NCBI RefSeq assembly: GCF_004786095.1
Contig: NZ_RHPJ01000001.1
Location: forward strand, 992,001-1,056,000
From: Serinibacter arcticus
GTDB lineage: Bacteria > Actinomycetota > Actinomycetes > Actinomycetales > Beutenbergiaceae
Length of the DNA: 64,000 nt
Direction of reading: 5' to 3'
The translations under genes and the position numbers were made by a program. Numbering within the stretch: the first letter of the stretch is position 1; each line of letters starts with the position of its first letter. The notes beneath the pieces were generated by a model, which searched no databases, had not been told where the DNA came from, and saw nothing but the letters and a program-made list of their open reading frames with translations. Positions 19,120 to 27,325 of the stretch are shown here, piece after piece.

Positions 19120-20702
19120 GCTGGCTCGTCCCCCTCCCCGTCGTCGTCCCGCTGATCTGCGCCGGGCTCGCCCTGACACAGGCGCGCCGGCCCCGCGTCC
19201 AGGCGGTCATCTCCCTGGCCGCGCTGTCCGTCGTCCTGACCGTCGCCGTCGTGCTCCTCTTCCAGGCCGACGCCGGACCGCTGGTGGTCAACGTCGGCGG
19301 CTGGGCCGCCCCGGTCGGGATCGCCCTCGTGGTGGACCGGCTCGCCGCGCTGATGCTGGTGGTCTCGAGCATCGTGCTGCTCGGCGTCCTCGCCTACTCG
19401 GTGGGCCAGCGCGCCTCCGACGTGGAGAGCTCCGACGACGAGCAGACCCCCGTCTCGGTCTTCCACCCGACCTACCTGGTCCTCGCGGCGGGCGTCGCCA
19501 ACGCGTTCGTCTCGGGCGACCTGTTCAACATCTACGTCGCGTTCGAGATCGTGCTGGGCGCGAGCTTCGTGCTCATCACGCTCGGCGCCACGAGCGACCG
19601 GATCCGCGCCGGCACGATCTACGTGATCGTCTCGCTGCTCTCCTCGGTCCTGTTCCTCATCGCGATCGCGCTCATCTACGCCGCAACCGGCACGCTCAAC
19701 CTCGCGCAGCTCGGTCAGCGCCTGCCGGAGCTGCCGGAGGGCACGCAGCTCGCGCTCCAGGTCATGCTGCTGCTCGGGTTCGCCATCAAGGCGGCGATCT
19801 TCCCGCTCTCGGCCTGGCTGCCCGACTCCTACCCGACGGCGCCCGCACCCGTCACCGCCGTCTTCGCCGGGCTGCTGACCAAGGTCGGCGTGTACGCGAT
19901 CATCCGCACCCAGACGCTGCTGTTCCCGAACGGCGCGCTGGACGACGTGCTGCTGGTGATCGCCCTGCTCACCATGGTGGTCGGCATCCTCGGCGCGGTC
20001 GCGCAGGACGACCTGAAACGTCTGCTGTCGTTCACGCTCGTGAGCCACATCGGCTACATGATCTTCGGCATCGCGGTCGCCTCGCAGGTCGGGATGGCGG
20101 CGACGATCTTCTACGTCGCCCACCACATCACCGTGCAGACCGCGCTGTTCCTCGTGACGGGTCTGATCGAGCAGCGGGGTGGGACGACGTCGCTGGCGAA
20201 GCTGGGTGGTCTGGCGAAGCTCGCCCCGGCGCTCGCGATCATCTTCTTCGTCCCCGCGATGAACCTCGCCGGCATCCCGCCGCTGTCGGGCTTCCTGGGC
20301 AAGGTCGGCCTGCTGCAGGCGGGCATCGACCTCGGGACGCCGCTGGGCTACGCCGTCGTGATCGCCGGTCTGGCGACCTCGCTGCTGACGCTCTACGCGA
20401 TCATCAAGGCCTGGAACAAGGCGTTCTGGCAGACCGCCCCCAGCGAGCTGCCGAAGGTCCGCACGCCGCGCAGCATGTTCGGCCCCGCCGCCGCCCTGGT
20501 CGTGGCCAGCTGCGCGATCACGTTCCTCGCCGGGCCGCTGTACCGCTACGCCGACGACGCCGCGACCGATCTGCGCGCGCGCTCGCCGTACATCGACGCC
20601 GTCCTGGTGGACGGCGTGCGGGGCGACGGCCAGTCGACCGAGGCCGAACCGACCGACGACGCCACGACGACGGCACCCGAGCCCGGAGGTGAGGACGAGT
20701 GA
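19116..20702 (+). CDS. mrpD: Mrp antiporter subunit D
   Basis: 528 residues, NuoN/NuoM-like with about 14 membrane helices; one of the two channel-like subunits of the Mrp complex. Conserved features include FNIYVAFEIVLGASFVLI (the key Glu), FAIKAAIFPLSAWLPDSYP (key Lys) and LKRLLSFTLVSHIGYM. The C-terminal 50 residues are an acidic, Thr/Asp-rich cytoplasmic tail. It overlaps mrpC (ATGA) and mrpE (GTGA). Confidence 0.94.
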   Translation: MSWLVPLPVVVPLICAGLALTQARRPRVQAVISLAALSVVLTVAVVLLFQADAGPLVVNVGGWAAPVGIALVVDRLAALMLVVSSIVLLGVLAYSVGQRASDVESSDDEQTPVSVFHPTYLVLAAGVANAFVSGDLFNIYVAFEIVLGASFVLITLGATSDRIRAGTIYVIVSLLSSVLFLIAIALIYAATGTLNLAQLGQRLPELPEGTQLALQVMLLLGFAIKAAIFPLSAWLPDSYPTAPAPVTAVFAGLLTKVGVYAIIRTQTLLFPNGALDDVLLVIALLTMVVGILGAVAQDDLKRLLSFTLVSHIGYMIFGIAVASQVGMAATIFYVAHHITVQTALFLVTGLIEQRGGTTSLAKLGGLAKLAPALAIIFFVPAMNLAGIPPLSGFLGKVGLLQAGIDLGTPLGYAVVIAGLATSLLTLYAIIKAWNKAFWQTAPSELPKVRTPRSMFGPAAALVVASCAITFLAGPLYRYADDAATDLRARSPYIDAVLVDGVRGDGQSTEAEPTDDATTTAPEPGGEDE

Positions 20703-21406
20703 GCCCGAGCGATCCCACCGGCGCGAGCGCCGGTCCCCTGGCACCCGCCCGCACGGTCCCCGGCAGCACGCGCCGCGGCCGGCCCTCGATCCCGGCCGTC
20801 GCGTGGTTGACCCTGGTCTGGATCCTCCTGTGGGGCGACCTAACCTGGGCCAACCTCCTCGGCGGCCTGGTCGCCGCCTACGTCGTGGCCGCCCTCCTGC
20901 CGCTGCCTCGCGTGCCCTTCGCGGGCCGACCCTCGCTGCTCGGCTTCCTGCGGCTGATGGGGCGCCTGGGCCTCGACATCGTCGTCGCCAGCGTCGAGGT
21001 GACCGGGATCGCGCTGCGGTTCAACCGCGAACCGCGCAGCGGTGTGATCCGGGTGCAGCTGCGGTCGCGCTCCGACCTGTACCTCACCCTCACGGCCGAC
21101 TTCTGCTCGCTCGTGCCGGGTTCGATCATCGTGGAGGCGCACCGTGCCACCAGCACCCTGTACGTGCACGTGCTCGACCTCGGGGGCGACGGGGCCGTCG
21201 AACGGGCGCGCCACGAGGTCCTCGAGCAGGAGGCGCGCGTGATGTATGCGCTCGCGTCCGACGACGAGATCGCCCGAGCCGGGCTGCCCGCCCGCCGGCT
21301 GGGTGGCGCACCGCGCGGGGCCGTGGCCGCCGCGCCGCTGCCCGCCGACGCGATGGCCGCCGCCGTGCAGGCCGAGACGTCCCACGCCGACGGGGGGCCG
21401 CGATGA
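20699..21406 (+). CDS. mrpE: Mrp antiporter subunit E
   Basis: 235 residues. The MnhE domain lies at about 35-190: two to three membrane helices (WLTLVWILLWGDLTWANLLGGLVAAYVVAALL) then a cytoplasmic domain with SLVPGSIIVEAHRATSTLYVHVLD, the family signature. MrpE is a small subunit needed for full complex assembly and activity. The N-terminal 35 residues and C-terminal 45 residues are extensions rich in Ala/Pro. GTG start overlaps mrpD stop. Confidence 0.92.
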   Translation: MSPSDPTGASAGPLAPARTVPGSTRRGRPSIPAVAWLTLVWILLWGDLTWANLLGGLVAAYVVAALLPLPRVPFAGRPSLLGFLRLMGRLGLDIVVASVEVTGIALRFNREPRSGVIRVQLRSRSDLYLTLTADFCSLVPGSIIVEAHRATSTLYVHVLDLGGDGAVERARHEVLEQEARVMYALASDDEIARAGLPARRLGGAPRGAVAAAPLPADAMAAAVQAETSHADGGPR

Positions 21407-21762
21407 GCCTCGGTGTCGTGATCGCCTGCGGTGTGATGGTCGGCATCGGTGCCGTGTGCGCCGTGGTCCGCGCCGAGCGCGGGCCGAGCATGCTCGACCG
21501 CGTGGTCGCCGTCGACGTCGTCGTGGCGACCGTGCTGGCCGCCGTCGCGATCGTCTCGGCGTGGACGCTGCGCTCGGACCTGGTGCCCGTGCTCGTCGTG
21601 CTCGCCCTGGTCGGGTTCATCGGCTCGGTGACGGTGGCTCGGTTCGCGGCGGCCGACAAGGACGACGACAAGCGCATCCTCACCCGCGAGGAGGCCGCCG
21701 CCGAGCGCGAGGCCCGCCGTCGCGCCGAGCTCGAGGAGTCCGACGGGGGTGGGACGTCATGA
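21403..21762 (+). CDS. mrpF: Mrp antiporter subunit F
   Basis: 119 residues, MnhF type: three helices, with VRAERGPSMLDRVVAVDVV between helix 1 and 2 (the RGPSxxDRVxAxD signature) and LVPVLVVLALVGFIGSVTVARF at the end of the membrane part. An Arg/Glu-rich tail of about 30 residues follows. ATGA overlaps with mrpE before it and mrpG after it. Confidence 0.92.
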   Translation: MSLGVVIACGVMVGIGAVCAVVRAERGPSMLDRVVAVDVVVATVLAAVAIVSAWTLRSDLVPVLVVLALVGFIGSVTVARFAAADKDDDKRILTREEAAAEREARRRAELEESDGGGTS

Positions 21763-22349
21763 TCGCCGACGGCAGCGTGCTGGACACGGTCGCGCACGTC
21801 GTGGCCGCCGTCATGCTCCTGGCCGGGTCGTTCCTAGCGATGGTCGCGGGCATCGGCATCGCCCGGTTCCCGGACCTGCTCGCCCGGATGCACGCGGCGA
21901 CCAAGCCGCAGGTGCTCGGGCTGGCGCTGCTCATGGGTGGCCTCGCGCTGGAGATCCGCACCGGCGTCGTCATCTGGACGCTCGTGCTGGTGGTGGCGCT
22001 GCAGCTGATCACCGCGCCGGTCTCGGCGCACATGGTGGGGCGGGCGGGCTACCGCACGTCGCAGGTGCGCAGCGACCTGCTGGTCGTGGACGAGCTGACC
22101 GACGACCTGGCGGTTATCGAGCGGATGGCCGACCGCGAGGGCGCGGCAGGGCGGCAGATGCCGGCGCCGTCGTCCTCGACGGGGCCGTCAGCGGGTGCGG
22201 GCGACGACCTCGTCCAGGGCCCGGAGGATCAGGCCGGTGCGTCGGCCAAGGCCGAGGCCGTGGAGGAGGAGGTCCTGGCGACCCGGGACCCCCAGCCCCA
22301 CGACGGCGCGCACGAGGACACGCACGAGCCGCCGTCGGGCCGGAGCTGA
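21759..22349 (+). CDS. mrpG: Mrp antiporter subunit G
   Basis: 196 residues. The first about 110 are a standard MnhG domain: three helices with the GIGIARFPDLLARMHAATKPQVLG signature and LQLITAPVSAHMVGRAGYR. The last 85 residues are an acidic, Ala/Ser-rich extension without homology that I recognise. MrpG is the last gene of the operon; its stop lies 7 bases from the end of the convergent DUF4235 gene. Confidence 0.91.
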   Translation: MIADGSVLDTVAHVVAAVMLLAGSFLAMVAGIGIARFPDLLARMHAATKPQVLGLALLMGGLALEIRTGVVIWTLVLVVALQLITAPVSAHMVGRAGYRTSQVRSDLLVVDELTDDLAVIERMADREGAAGRQMPAPSSSTGPSAGAGDDLVQGPEDQAGASAKAEAVEEEVLATRDPQPHDGAHEDTHEPPSGRS

Positions 22350-22356
22350 GCAGGGC

Positions 22357-22611
22357 TCAGACGACCTCGTCCACGCGCTTGGAGATGGCGCGCGTGACGG
22401 CCTTGGTGGTCCCGGCGCGGGCCAGGGCGGCGAGCGCACCCGAGATCGCGGCGAAGACGACGATCTCGCGGACCGAGGCGTCCTCACCCTTCGAGGGCGG
22501 CTGGTGACCGGTGGCCTTGCGCCAGAGCAGGTCGAGGGCCTTCGTGGCCACGAAGCCCGCGGCCATGACCGACAGGGTCGTGATGATCTTCTGGTTGGTC
22601 GCGCTGTTCAT
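22357..22611 (-). CDS. DUF4235 small membrane protein
   Basis: 84 residues, two hydrophobic segments. The pattern KIITTLSVMAAGFVATKALDLLWRKATG followed by a short polar turn and EIVVFAAISGALAALARAGTTKAV matches DUF4235, a small actinobacterial membrane family of unknown function. ATG 22611 is chosen because a reading frame that starts further upstream would cross the TetR promoter region. It is divergent from the TetR gene at 22736, with an inverted repeat between them, and may be that regulator's target. Confidence 0.82.
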   Translation of the reverse strand: MNSATNQKIITTLSVMAAGFVATKALDLLWRKATGHQPPSKGEDASVREIVVFAAISGALAALARAGTTKAVTRAISKRVDEVV

Positions 22612-22689
22612 GACGGGCTGCCCTTCTAGACGACGGTTCTCCCCCGAGCCTAGGCCGTTGGTCCCTTCCGTCGGTGTCCTTCGCCACAT

Positions 22690-22716
22690 TATGACGACCA
22701 TGCGAATCCCGTCATA
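22690..22716. promoter_or_regulatory. Inverted repeat, candidate TetR operator
   Basis: TATGACG at 22690-22696 and CGTCATA at 22710-22716 form perfect 7-bp arms with a 13-bp spacer, 20 bp before the TetR start and about 80 bp before the DUF4235 start. The AT-rich arms contrast with the surrounding GC-rich DNA. Likely autoregulatory site; inferred from position only. Confidence 0.5.
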
Positions 22717-22735
22717 TACGTGAGAGACTGGGGTC

Positions 22736-23353
22736 ATGCCGAAGATCATCGGGGCGACGCTGGCCGAGCATCGGGAGCAGGTGCGCCTGCGACTCTTCGC
22801 CGCGCTCTCCGCCCTGATGGAGCGCGAGGGTTTCGACGCGATCACGCTGGCCGACATCGCCGGCGAGGCGGGGGTCGGCCGCACGGCGGTCTACAACCAC
22901 TTCCCCGACAAGGAGTCGCTCCTGCTCGGGTTCATCGAGAACGAGACGACGTCCTACATCGCCGCCCTCGAGCAGTCCCTGACGGGCATCGAGGACCCGG
23001 TCGAGCAGCTGCGGACCTACGTGCAGCAGCAGATCCGTCTCAAGCGCGTCTACCACCTGGCGCCAGGGCCGGACCTGCGCACGGTCGTCTCGCGCAGCAC
23101 CATGCTCCGGCTGCGTGAGCACATCCTGCAGATCGAGGCGCCGCTGCGCCGCATCCTCATCCAGGGCATCGGAACGGGGCGCTTCCCCCGGCAGGACCTC
23201 GACGCCGTCGTCCCCCTCGTCAACTCGTGCCTCAACGCGCGCCACGTGCCCGAGGACGGGCCGCGCCGCGACCGCGCGATCGAGGAGACCGTCGCGTTCG
23301 TGATGCGCGCGGTCGGGGTGGACCCGACGGTCGCGGTGCGCCGCACCGCCTGA
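22736..23353 (+). CDS. TetR family regulator
   Basis: 205 residues. The helix-turn-helix spans about residues 15-62 (LMEREGFDAITLADIAGEAGV and RTAVYNHFPDKESLL). The C-terminal domain is all-helical, and LAPGPDLRTVVSRSTMLRLREHI may line a ligand pocket. ATG 22736 is 20 bp after a perfect 7-bp inverted repeat, so it probably represses itself and the divergent DUF4235 gene. No enzyme or transporter is directly attached, so the physiological signal is unknown. The stop codon lies inside the first of three 14-bp direct repeats. Confidence 0.87.
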   Translation: MPKIIGATLAEHREQVRLRLFAALSALMEREGFDAITLADIAGEAGVGRTAVYNHFPDKESLLLGFIENETTSYIAALEQSLTGIEDPVEQLRTYVQQQIRLKRVYHLAPGPDLRTVVSRSTMLRLREHILQIEAPLRRILIQGIGTGRFPRQDLDAVVPLVNSCLNARHVPEDGPRRDRAIEETVAFVMRAVGVDPTVAVRRTA

Positions 23354-23384
23354 TCCGCGCCGCCTGATCCGCACCGCCTGATCC
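23343..23384. repeat. Three tandem 14-bp repeats across a stop codon
   Basis: GC[A/G]CCGCCTGATCC occurs three times head to tail (23343-23356, 23357-23370, 23371-23384); the first copy holds the TGA stop of the TetR gene. Probably slippage expansion of the gene's 3' end. Confidence 0.8.
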
Positions 23385-23459
23385 GGCCCGCGCCCGTGTG
23401 CCCGCGCCCCCCGCGAGCTTCGCCTCACCGGGCCCGACCCGACCAGGCCGCCTTCCTCC

Positions 23460-23498
23460 GAACTCGTTCGTGTCCTTCGGAAGGACACGAACGAGTTC
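23460..23498. terminator. Long perfect hairpin between convergent genes
   Basis: An 18-bp perfect stem (GAACTCGTTCGTGTCCTT paired with AAGGACACGAACGAGTTC) closes a CGG loop. It lies between the TetR gene (end 23353) and the leftward ABC permease (end 23571), so it most likely terminates both. Its sequence is less GC-rich than usual terminators here. The rest of 23354-23570 holds no gene. Confidence 0.65.
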
Positions 23499-23570
23499 GC
23501 TGCGAGGACCGGTGGTCGACCCGCGAGCGCCGGTGAGGGCCCCGCGTCGGGAGCGCGGCAGCTCGTCGGA

Positions 23571-24446
23571 TCAGCGCGTCGCGCGGCGGATCGCCGAGAC
23601 ACCCACCGCGAGCCCGACGGCGAGCGTGCCCGCCGCGGCCAGGAAGCCCCACAGCACGTCGATCGTCAGCTGGCCGGAGAACAGCGCCCGCTCACCGTTC
23701 ACCAGGTAGGTGATCGGGTTGAAGCGCGAGGCGACCTGCATCCACCCCGGCCCGCTCTCCAGCGGCAGCATCATGCCCGCCAGCAGCAGGAGGGGGAACG
23801 TGACGGACTGCTGCACGGTCCAGAACAGCCACTCGCGATTCTTCGACGCCAGCCCGAGCGCGTAGGACAGCGATCCGAGGCCGATGCCGAACAGACCGAG
23901 CATCACCAGCCCGAGCAGCACGCCCAGCGGGTGGATCGTGAAGCCGAACGGAACGGCGGCGACCGTGAGGACGAACGCCTGCAGGACCAGCGGCACGAAC
24001 TCCTTCAGCGCCCGGCCCACGATGATCGAGGCGCGGGACAGCGGCGACGCGAGGATCCGCTCGTAGCTGCCCATCTGCATCTCGAACAGCAGGTTCGAGC
24101 CGGTCATGCCCGTGCCGAACAGCGCGATCATCACGAGCAGCCCCGGCAGGAACCACTGGATCGTGGACTGACCGGCGGCATCGGCCCCCGGCCCCGCCAT
24201 CGCCCCGCCGACGAGACCGGACAGCAGCGGTGCGAACAGCACCAGGAAGACGATGGGCTGACCCAGGGCGAACACCTGCGAGAACGGGTCGCGCAGCGTC
24301 AGGCGCAGCTCGCGCCAGGCCACGGCCCAGGTGTCGTGGGCGAACCGGGCGACCGGGTTGGTCGGCAGCGACGAACTCGCGCGCGAGCCCCCCGTGCCCG
24401 GCGCCTGCACCCGTCCGGTGCTCGACGCCACGTCCGCGGCGCTCAT
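23571..24446 (-). CDS. ABC-2 type exporter permease
   Basis: 291 residues with six membrane helices after a polar N-terminus of about 45 residues. The stretch VAWRELRLTLRDPFSQVFALGQPIVFLVLF and the later SYERILASPLSRASIIVGRALKE are typical of the DrrB/ABC-2 membrane family. It should form an exporter with the ATPase encoded just upstream; the 4-base ATGA overlap couples them. Such DrrAB-like pumps expel drugs, lipids or polyketides; the substrate is not evident. Confidence 0.88.
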   Translation of the reverse strand: MSAADVASSTGRVQAPGTGGSRASSSLPTNPVARFAHDTWAVAWRELRLTLRDPFSQVFALGQPIVFLVLFAPLLSGLVGGAMAGPGADAAGQSTIQWFLPGLLVMIALFGTGMTGSNLLFEMQMGSYERILASPLSRASIIVGRALKEFVPLVLQAFVLTVAAVPFGFTIHPLGVLLGLVMLGLFGIGLGSLSYALGLASKNREWLFWTVQQSVTFPLLLLAGMMLPLESGPGWMQVASRFNPITYLVNGERALFSGQLTIDVLWGFLAAAGTLAVGLAVGVSAIRRATR

Positions 24447-25492
24447 GCCGCACCTCCCGTTCCGCCACCGGGACCTCCGGCGGCTGCCGCCATCGCCGCG
24501 ACCGCCGCGGCGTCGTCACCGGACTCGGACTCCTCGCGGAGCGAGCGGCCGGTCAGGTTGAGGAACACGTCGTCGAGCGTCGCCTCGGCGATCGACGCCG
24601 TCGCGGGACGCAGCGCGGCCCCCTCGAGCGCGTGCAGCAGCGCGGGCAGCACGGCCGGACCGTCGTCGAGCTCGAGCCGGAGGCCGCTGTCGCGCCCCTC
24701 GCCCGCCGCCACCAGGTGCCCGTCGAACCGCGAGTCCCGCCGGAGCAGGTCGCGTGCGCGGTCCGCCTCGTCATCGCTCGCCCACGTGAGCGTGACGACG
24801 TCGGAGGCGTGCGTGTGGCGCAGGGCCGCCGGGGTGTCGTCGGCGATGATCGAACCCTGGTCGATGACGACGACGCGCTCGGCCATCCGGTCGGCCTCCT
24901 CGAGGTAGTGCGTGGTGAGCACCAGCGTCATTCCGAACTCGTGCCGCATCCGCTGCACGTGCTCCCAGAGGTTGGCGCGGCTGGCCGGATCCATCCCGGT
25001 GCTCGGCTCGTCCAGGAACAGCAGCGGCGGCCGGTTCAGCAGGCCCATCGCCACGTCGAGCCGGCGCCGCTGGCCGCCCGAGAGGGTGTTGACCGTGCGC
25101 TTCTCGAGCCCGACCAGGTCGAGCGCCGCGAGCAGGTCGCTCGCCCGTCGCCGTCCCTCGGCCGCCGGGACGCCGTAGAACTGCGCCTGGCTGGCGAGCT
25201 CGTCGGCGACGCGGAAGTAGTGGCCGGCGCTGTTGCCCTGGCCGATGTAGCCGATGGCCTGACGCACCCGGTCGGGGTGCGCGACGACGTCGTGCCCCGC
25301 GACCGTGGCCGACCCGAACGTCGGGGCGAGCAGCCCGGTGAGCATCTTCAGGGTGGTGGACTTGCCCGCGCCGTTCGGCCCGAGGATGGCGACGAGCTCG
25401 CCGTCCGCGACCGACAGGTCGATGCCGCGGACGGCCTCGACCACGCTCGCCTTCTTCGTGAAGGTCCTCGTGAGACCCGTGGTGGTGATCAT
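24443..25492 (-). CDS. DrrA-like ABC exporter ATPase
   Basis: 349 residues. Walker A GPNGAGKST (about residue 38), Q-loop IGYIGQGNS, signature LSGGQRRRLDVAMGLL, Walker B LLFLDEPST and H-loop TTHYLEEAD are all intact. The C-terminal 100 residues form the DrrA-type regulatory domain (ASIAEATLDDVFLNLTGRSLREE). ATG 25492 is used because the next possible starts upstream run through the operator region. It overlaps the permease gene and lies divergent to a TetR regulator with two repeated operator-like sites between them. Confidence 0.92.
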   Translation of the reverse strand: MITTTGLTRTFTKKASVVEAVRGIDLSVADGELVAILGPNGAGKSTTLKMLTGLLAPTFGSATVAGHDVVAHPDRVRQAIGYIGQGNSAGHYFRVADELASQAQFYGVPAAEGRRRASDLLAALDLVGLEKRTVNTLSGGQRRRLDVAMGLLNRPPLLFLDEPSTGMDPASRANLWEHVQRMRHEFGMTLVLTTHYLEEADRMAERVVVIDQGSIIADDTPAALRHTHASDVVTLTWASDDEADRARDLLRRDSRFDGHLVAAGEGRDSGLRLELDDGPAVLPALLHALEGAALRPATASIAEATLDDVFLNLTGRSLREESESGDDAAAVAAMAAAAGGPGGGTGGAA

Positions 25493-25500
25493 CTGTCTCC

Positions 25501-25545
25501 GTACGCCGTACCAGAAAGGGTGACGGCGATGACTGTACGCTGTAC
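25501..25545. promoter_or_regulatory. Two copies of GTACGCYGTAC, candidate TetR operators
   Basis: GTACGCCGTAC (25501-25511) and GTACGCTGTAC (25535-25545) are near-perfect palindromes differing only at the central base, with centres 34 bp apart. They lie in the 110-bp region between the divergent exporter and TetR genes; the first abuts the ATPase start codon (9 bp), so binding would block transcription of both genes. Confidence 0.65.
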
Positions 25546-25602
25546 GGGAAGAGAGCGGAACCCCCCGTCTCCCGTTCGAGGACAGCGCGCGAGAGGTGCC
25601 GG

Positions 25603-26376
25603 ATGACGACCGAGCCGACGCCGGAGCACCGCCGTCGGCTCGAGCTCCTGTGGCTGCCGCCCGAGACAAGCGCGCGCGGTCGACGGCCACGGTTCTCGCG
25701 CGAGGACGTCGTGGCAGCCGGGCTCGCGGTCGCCGCCGCCGAGGGTCTCGCGGGCGTGACGATGCGCCGCGTCGCGACCGAGCTCGGCACCGGTGCCATG
25801 AGCCTGTACACCTACGTGCCCGGCCGCGACGAGCTCCTCGACCTCATGATCGACGCCGCCTACGCCGGCCTGGACCTGCCGGGGGCGTCCGACCTGTCGG
25901 AAGGGGCCGGGAACGGCTGGCGCGCTCCGCTCCTGCACTACGCCGAGTCGCTGATGCTCATGTACGCCGCCCATCCGTGGCTCCTGGACCTCAACCAGTG
26001 GCGGCTGCCGCTGGCACCCCACGTGCTCGACGCCGAGGAGGCCGGGCTGCGGATCCTCGCGTCCACCCCGCTGGATCCCGAGCAGGTCGTCGCCATCCGC
26101 GACCTGCTGGAGACGTTCGTGCACGGCCTCGCGCGCGAGCTCTCGCAGGAGCGGCGCGACGGCGATGCGACGGGCCTCGGCCACGAGGACTACTGGAGCC
26201 AGCAGAGCCACTTCTGGGAGACGCACTTCGACCCGGAGCGGTACCCGACGATGACCCGGATGTGGCTGGCCGGCGCGTTCGAGGCGGACCGCTCGAGCAC
26301 CGAGACCGCGCTGGCCCCGATCCTCGACGCCGTCGAGCGGGCGATCGCGGCGGTCGCACCGCCGCCGCCCTCCTAG
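25603..26376 (+). CDS. TetR family repressor of the ABC exporter
   Basis: 257 residues, longer than average. The helix-turn-helix spans about 30-78 (FSREDVVAAGLAVAAAEGLAGVTMRRVATEL and AMSLYTYVPGRDELLDLM). The C-terminal part resembles the class C (TetR_C_1) ligand-binding domain seen in drug-sensing repressors. The first 28 residues form a polar extension. ATG 25603 follows GAGAGGTGCC. Divergence from the DrrAB-like exporter and the duplicated palindromes between them make it the probable repressor of that exporter. Confidence 0.88.
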   Translation: MTTEPTPEHRRRLELLWLPPETSARGRRPRFSREDVVAAGLAVAAAEGLAGVTMRRVATELGTGAMSLYTYVPGRDELLDLMIDAAYAGLDLPGASDLSEGAGNGWRAPLLHYAESLMLMYAAHPWLLDLNQWRLPLAPHVLDAEEAGLRILASTPLDPEQVVAIRDLLETFVHGLARELSQERRDGDATGLGHEDYWSQQSHFWETHFDPERYPTMTRMWLAGAFEADRSSTETALAPILDAVERAIAAVAPPPPS

Positions 26377-26389
26377 CGTCCGCGGCACG

Positions 26390-26405
26390 ACCCCGGCCCC
26401 GGGGT
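26390..26405. terminator. Short GC hairpin between convergent genes
   Basis: ACCCCGG-CC-CCGGGGT is a perfect 7-bp stem located in the 34 bp between the TetR stop and the DUF1684 stop. It can terminate in either direction; no U-tract. Confidence 0.45.
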
Positions 26406-26410
26406 GGGGG

Positions 26411-27325
26411 TCAGTCGGGGACGCTGCCGCCCAGGAGCTGCGGGCCGGGGAGGGCCGTGGACCCGCCGGCGATCGGCGGGACACCGGTGCGTCCGGCCGG
26501 GGCCTTCTCCCCCGCCGTGACGTCGAACGGCAGCGCGTTGCCGTCGATCGGAGCCGGGCAGGTGCCGTGGTCGGAGAACGCGTAGGGGTAGCTCACCGCC
26601 CGGTTCAGGTCGAGCACTCCGGTGCCGGAGGCCGGGTCGCCGTCGATACCCACGGTGCGCCAGGCAGAGCTGGTCACGCCCGACGTCGCATCGCGGAAGG
26701 AGACCGACCACGCATGCCGCCGGCCGGTGGCCACCAGGCGGTGCTCGACGCCGTCGCGCACCAGCACGACCTCGCCGACGGCGGTCGCGCGCTGGGTGAG
26801 GCCCGGCGCCGCTGCGTCGACCACGACCGTGCGCGGCTCGTCGTACGGCTCGAGCCTCACGGGGACGCGCCAGGCGTCGTCGAACGCCCACGTCGGCACC
26901 CCGGCGAAACCGGTCCGTGCCGGCGCCTGCGGGTCGCGCAGCCGCAGCGCGTAGTACCCACCGCGGCGCAGCACCTCGATCCGCAGGTCGCCCACCAGGG
27001 CGAACGCCGTCGCCCCGGCCTCCGCGACCTCGCGCGTGACCTCACCGTCCAGCGCGTCGGTCGCGCCGCCGTCGCCGTCCAGCAGCACCAGGCCCTCCGC
27101 CGCCGCCGCGGCGACGTGCAGCACGCCGCCGGACACCCACCAGCGACCCGGCAGGTCGGCCACGGCCGTCGGCACGTCGGCCACGACCCACGCCAGCCCG
27201 ACGACGCTCAACCAGTCGTACGGACGGCGCAGCGCGTCCTCCCGCTCGCGGCGGAACTCCCGCCACTCCCCGGCCAGGTCCTCGGTGGTCGGTCGCTCGC
27301 CGTTCTCGATCGCGTTCACGCTCAT
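26411..27325 (-). CDS. DUF1684 protein coupled to a peptide importer
   Basis: 304 residues, cytoplasmic, no signal peptide. The N-terminal EWREFRREREDALRRPYDWLSVVGLAWV and the C-terminal DLNRAVSYPYAFSDHGTCPAPIDGNALPFDVTAGE are the two conserved blocks of DUF1684 (PF07920), a family without a known biochemical function. The start ATG (27325) overlaps the stop of the substrate-binding protein gene (ATGA), so the two are translationally coupled and it is the last gene of the importer operon. That arrangement argues for a role in handling the imported compound. Paired Pro/Gly/Cys-rich C-terminal block may be a ligand site (inference). Confidence 0.82.
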   Translation of the reverse strand: MSVNAIENGERPTTEDLAGEWREFRREREDALRRPYDWLSVVGLAWVVADVPTAVADLPGRWWVSGGVLHVAAAAAEGLVLLDGDGGATDALDGEVTREVAEAGATAFALVGDLRIEVLRRGGYYALRLRDPQAPARTGFAGVPTWAFDDAWRVPVRLEPYDEPRTVVVDAAAPGLTQRATAVGEVVLVRDGVEHRLVATGRRHAWSVSFRDATSGVTSSAWRTVGIDGDPASGTGVLDLNRAVSYPYAFSDHGTCPAPIDGNALPFDVTAGEKAPAGRTGVPPIAGGSTALPGPQLLGGSVPD

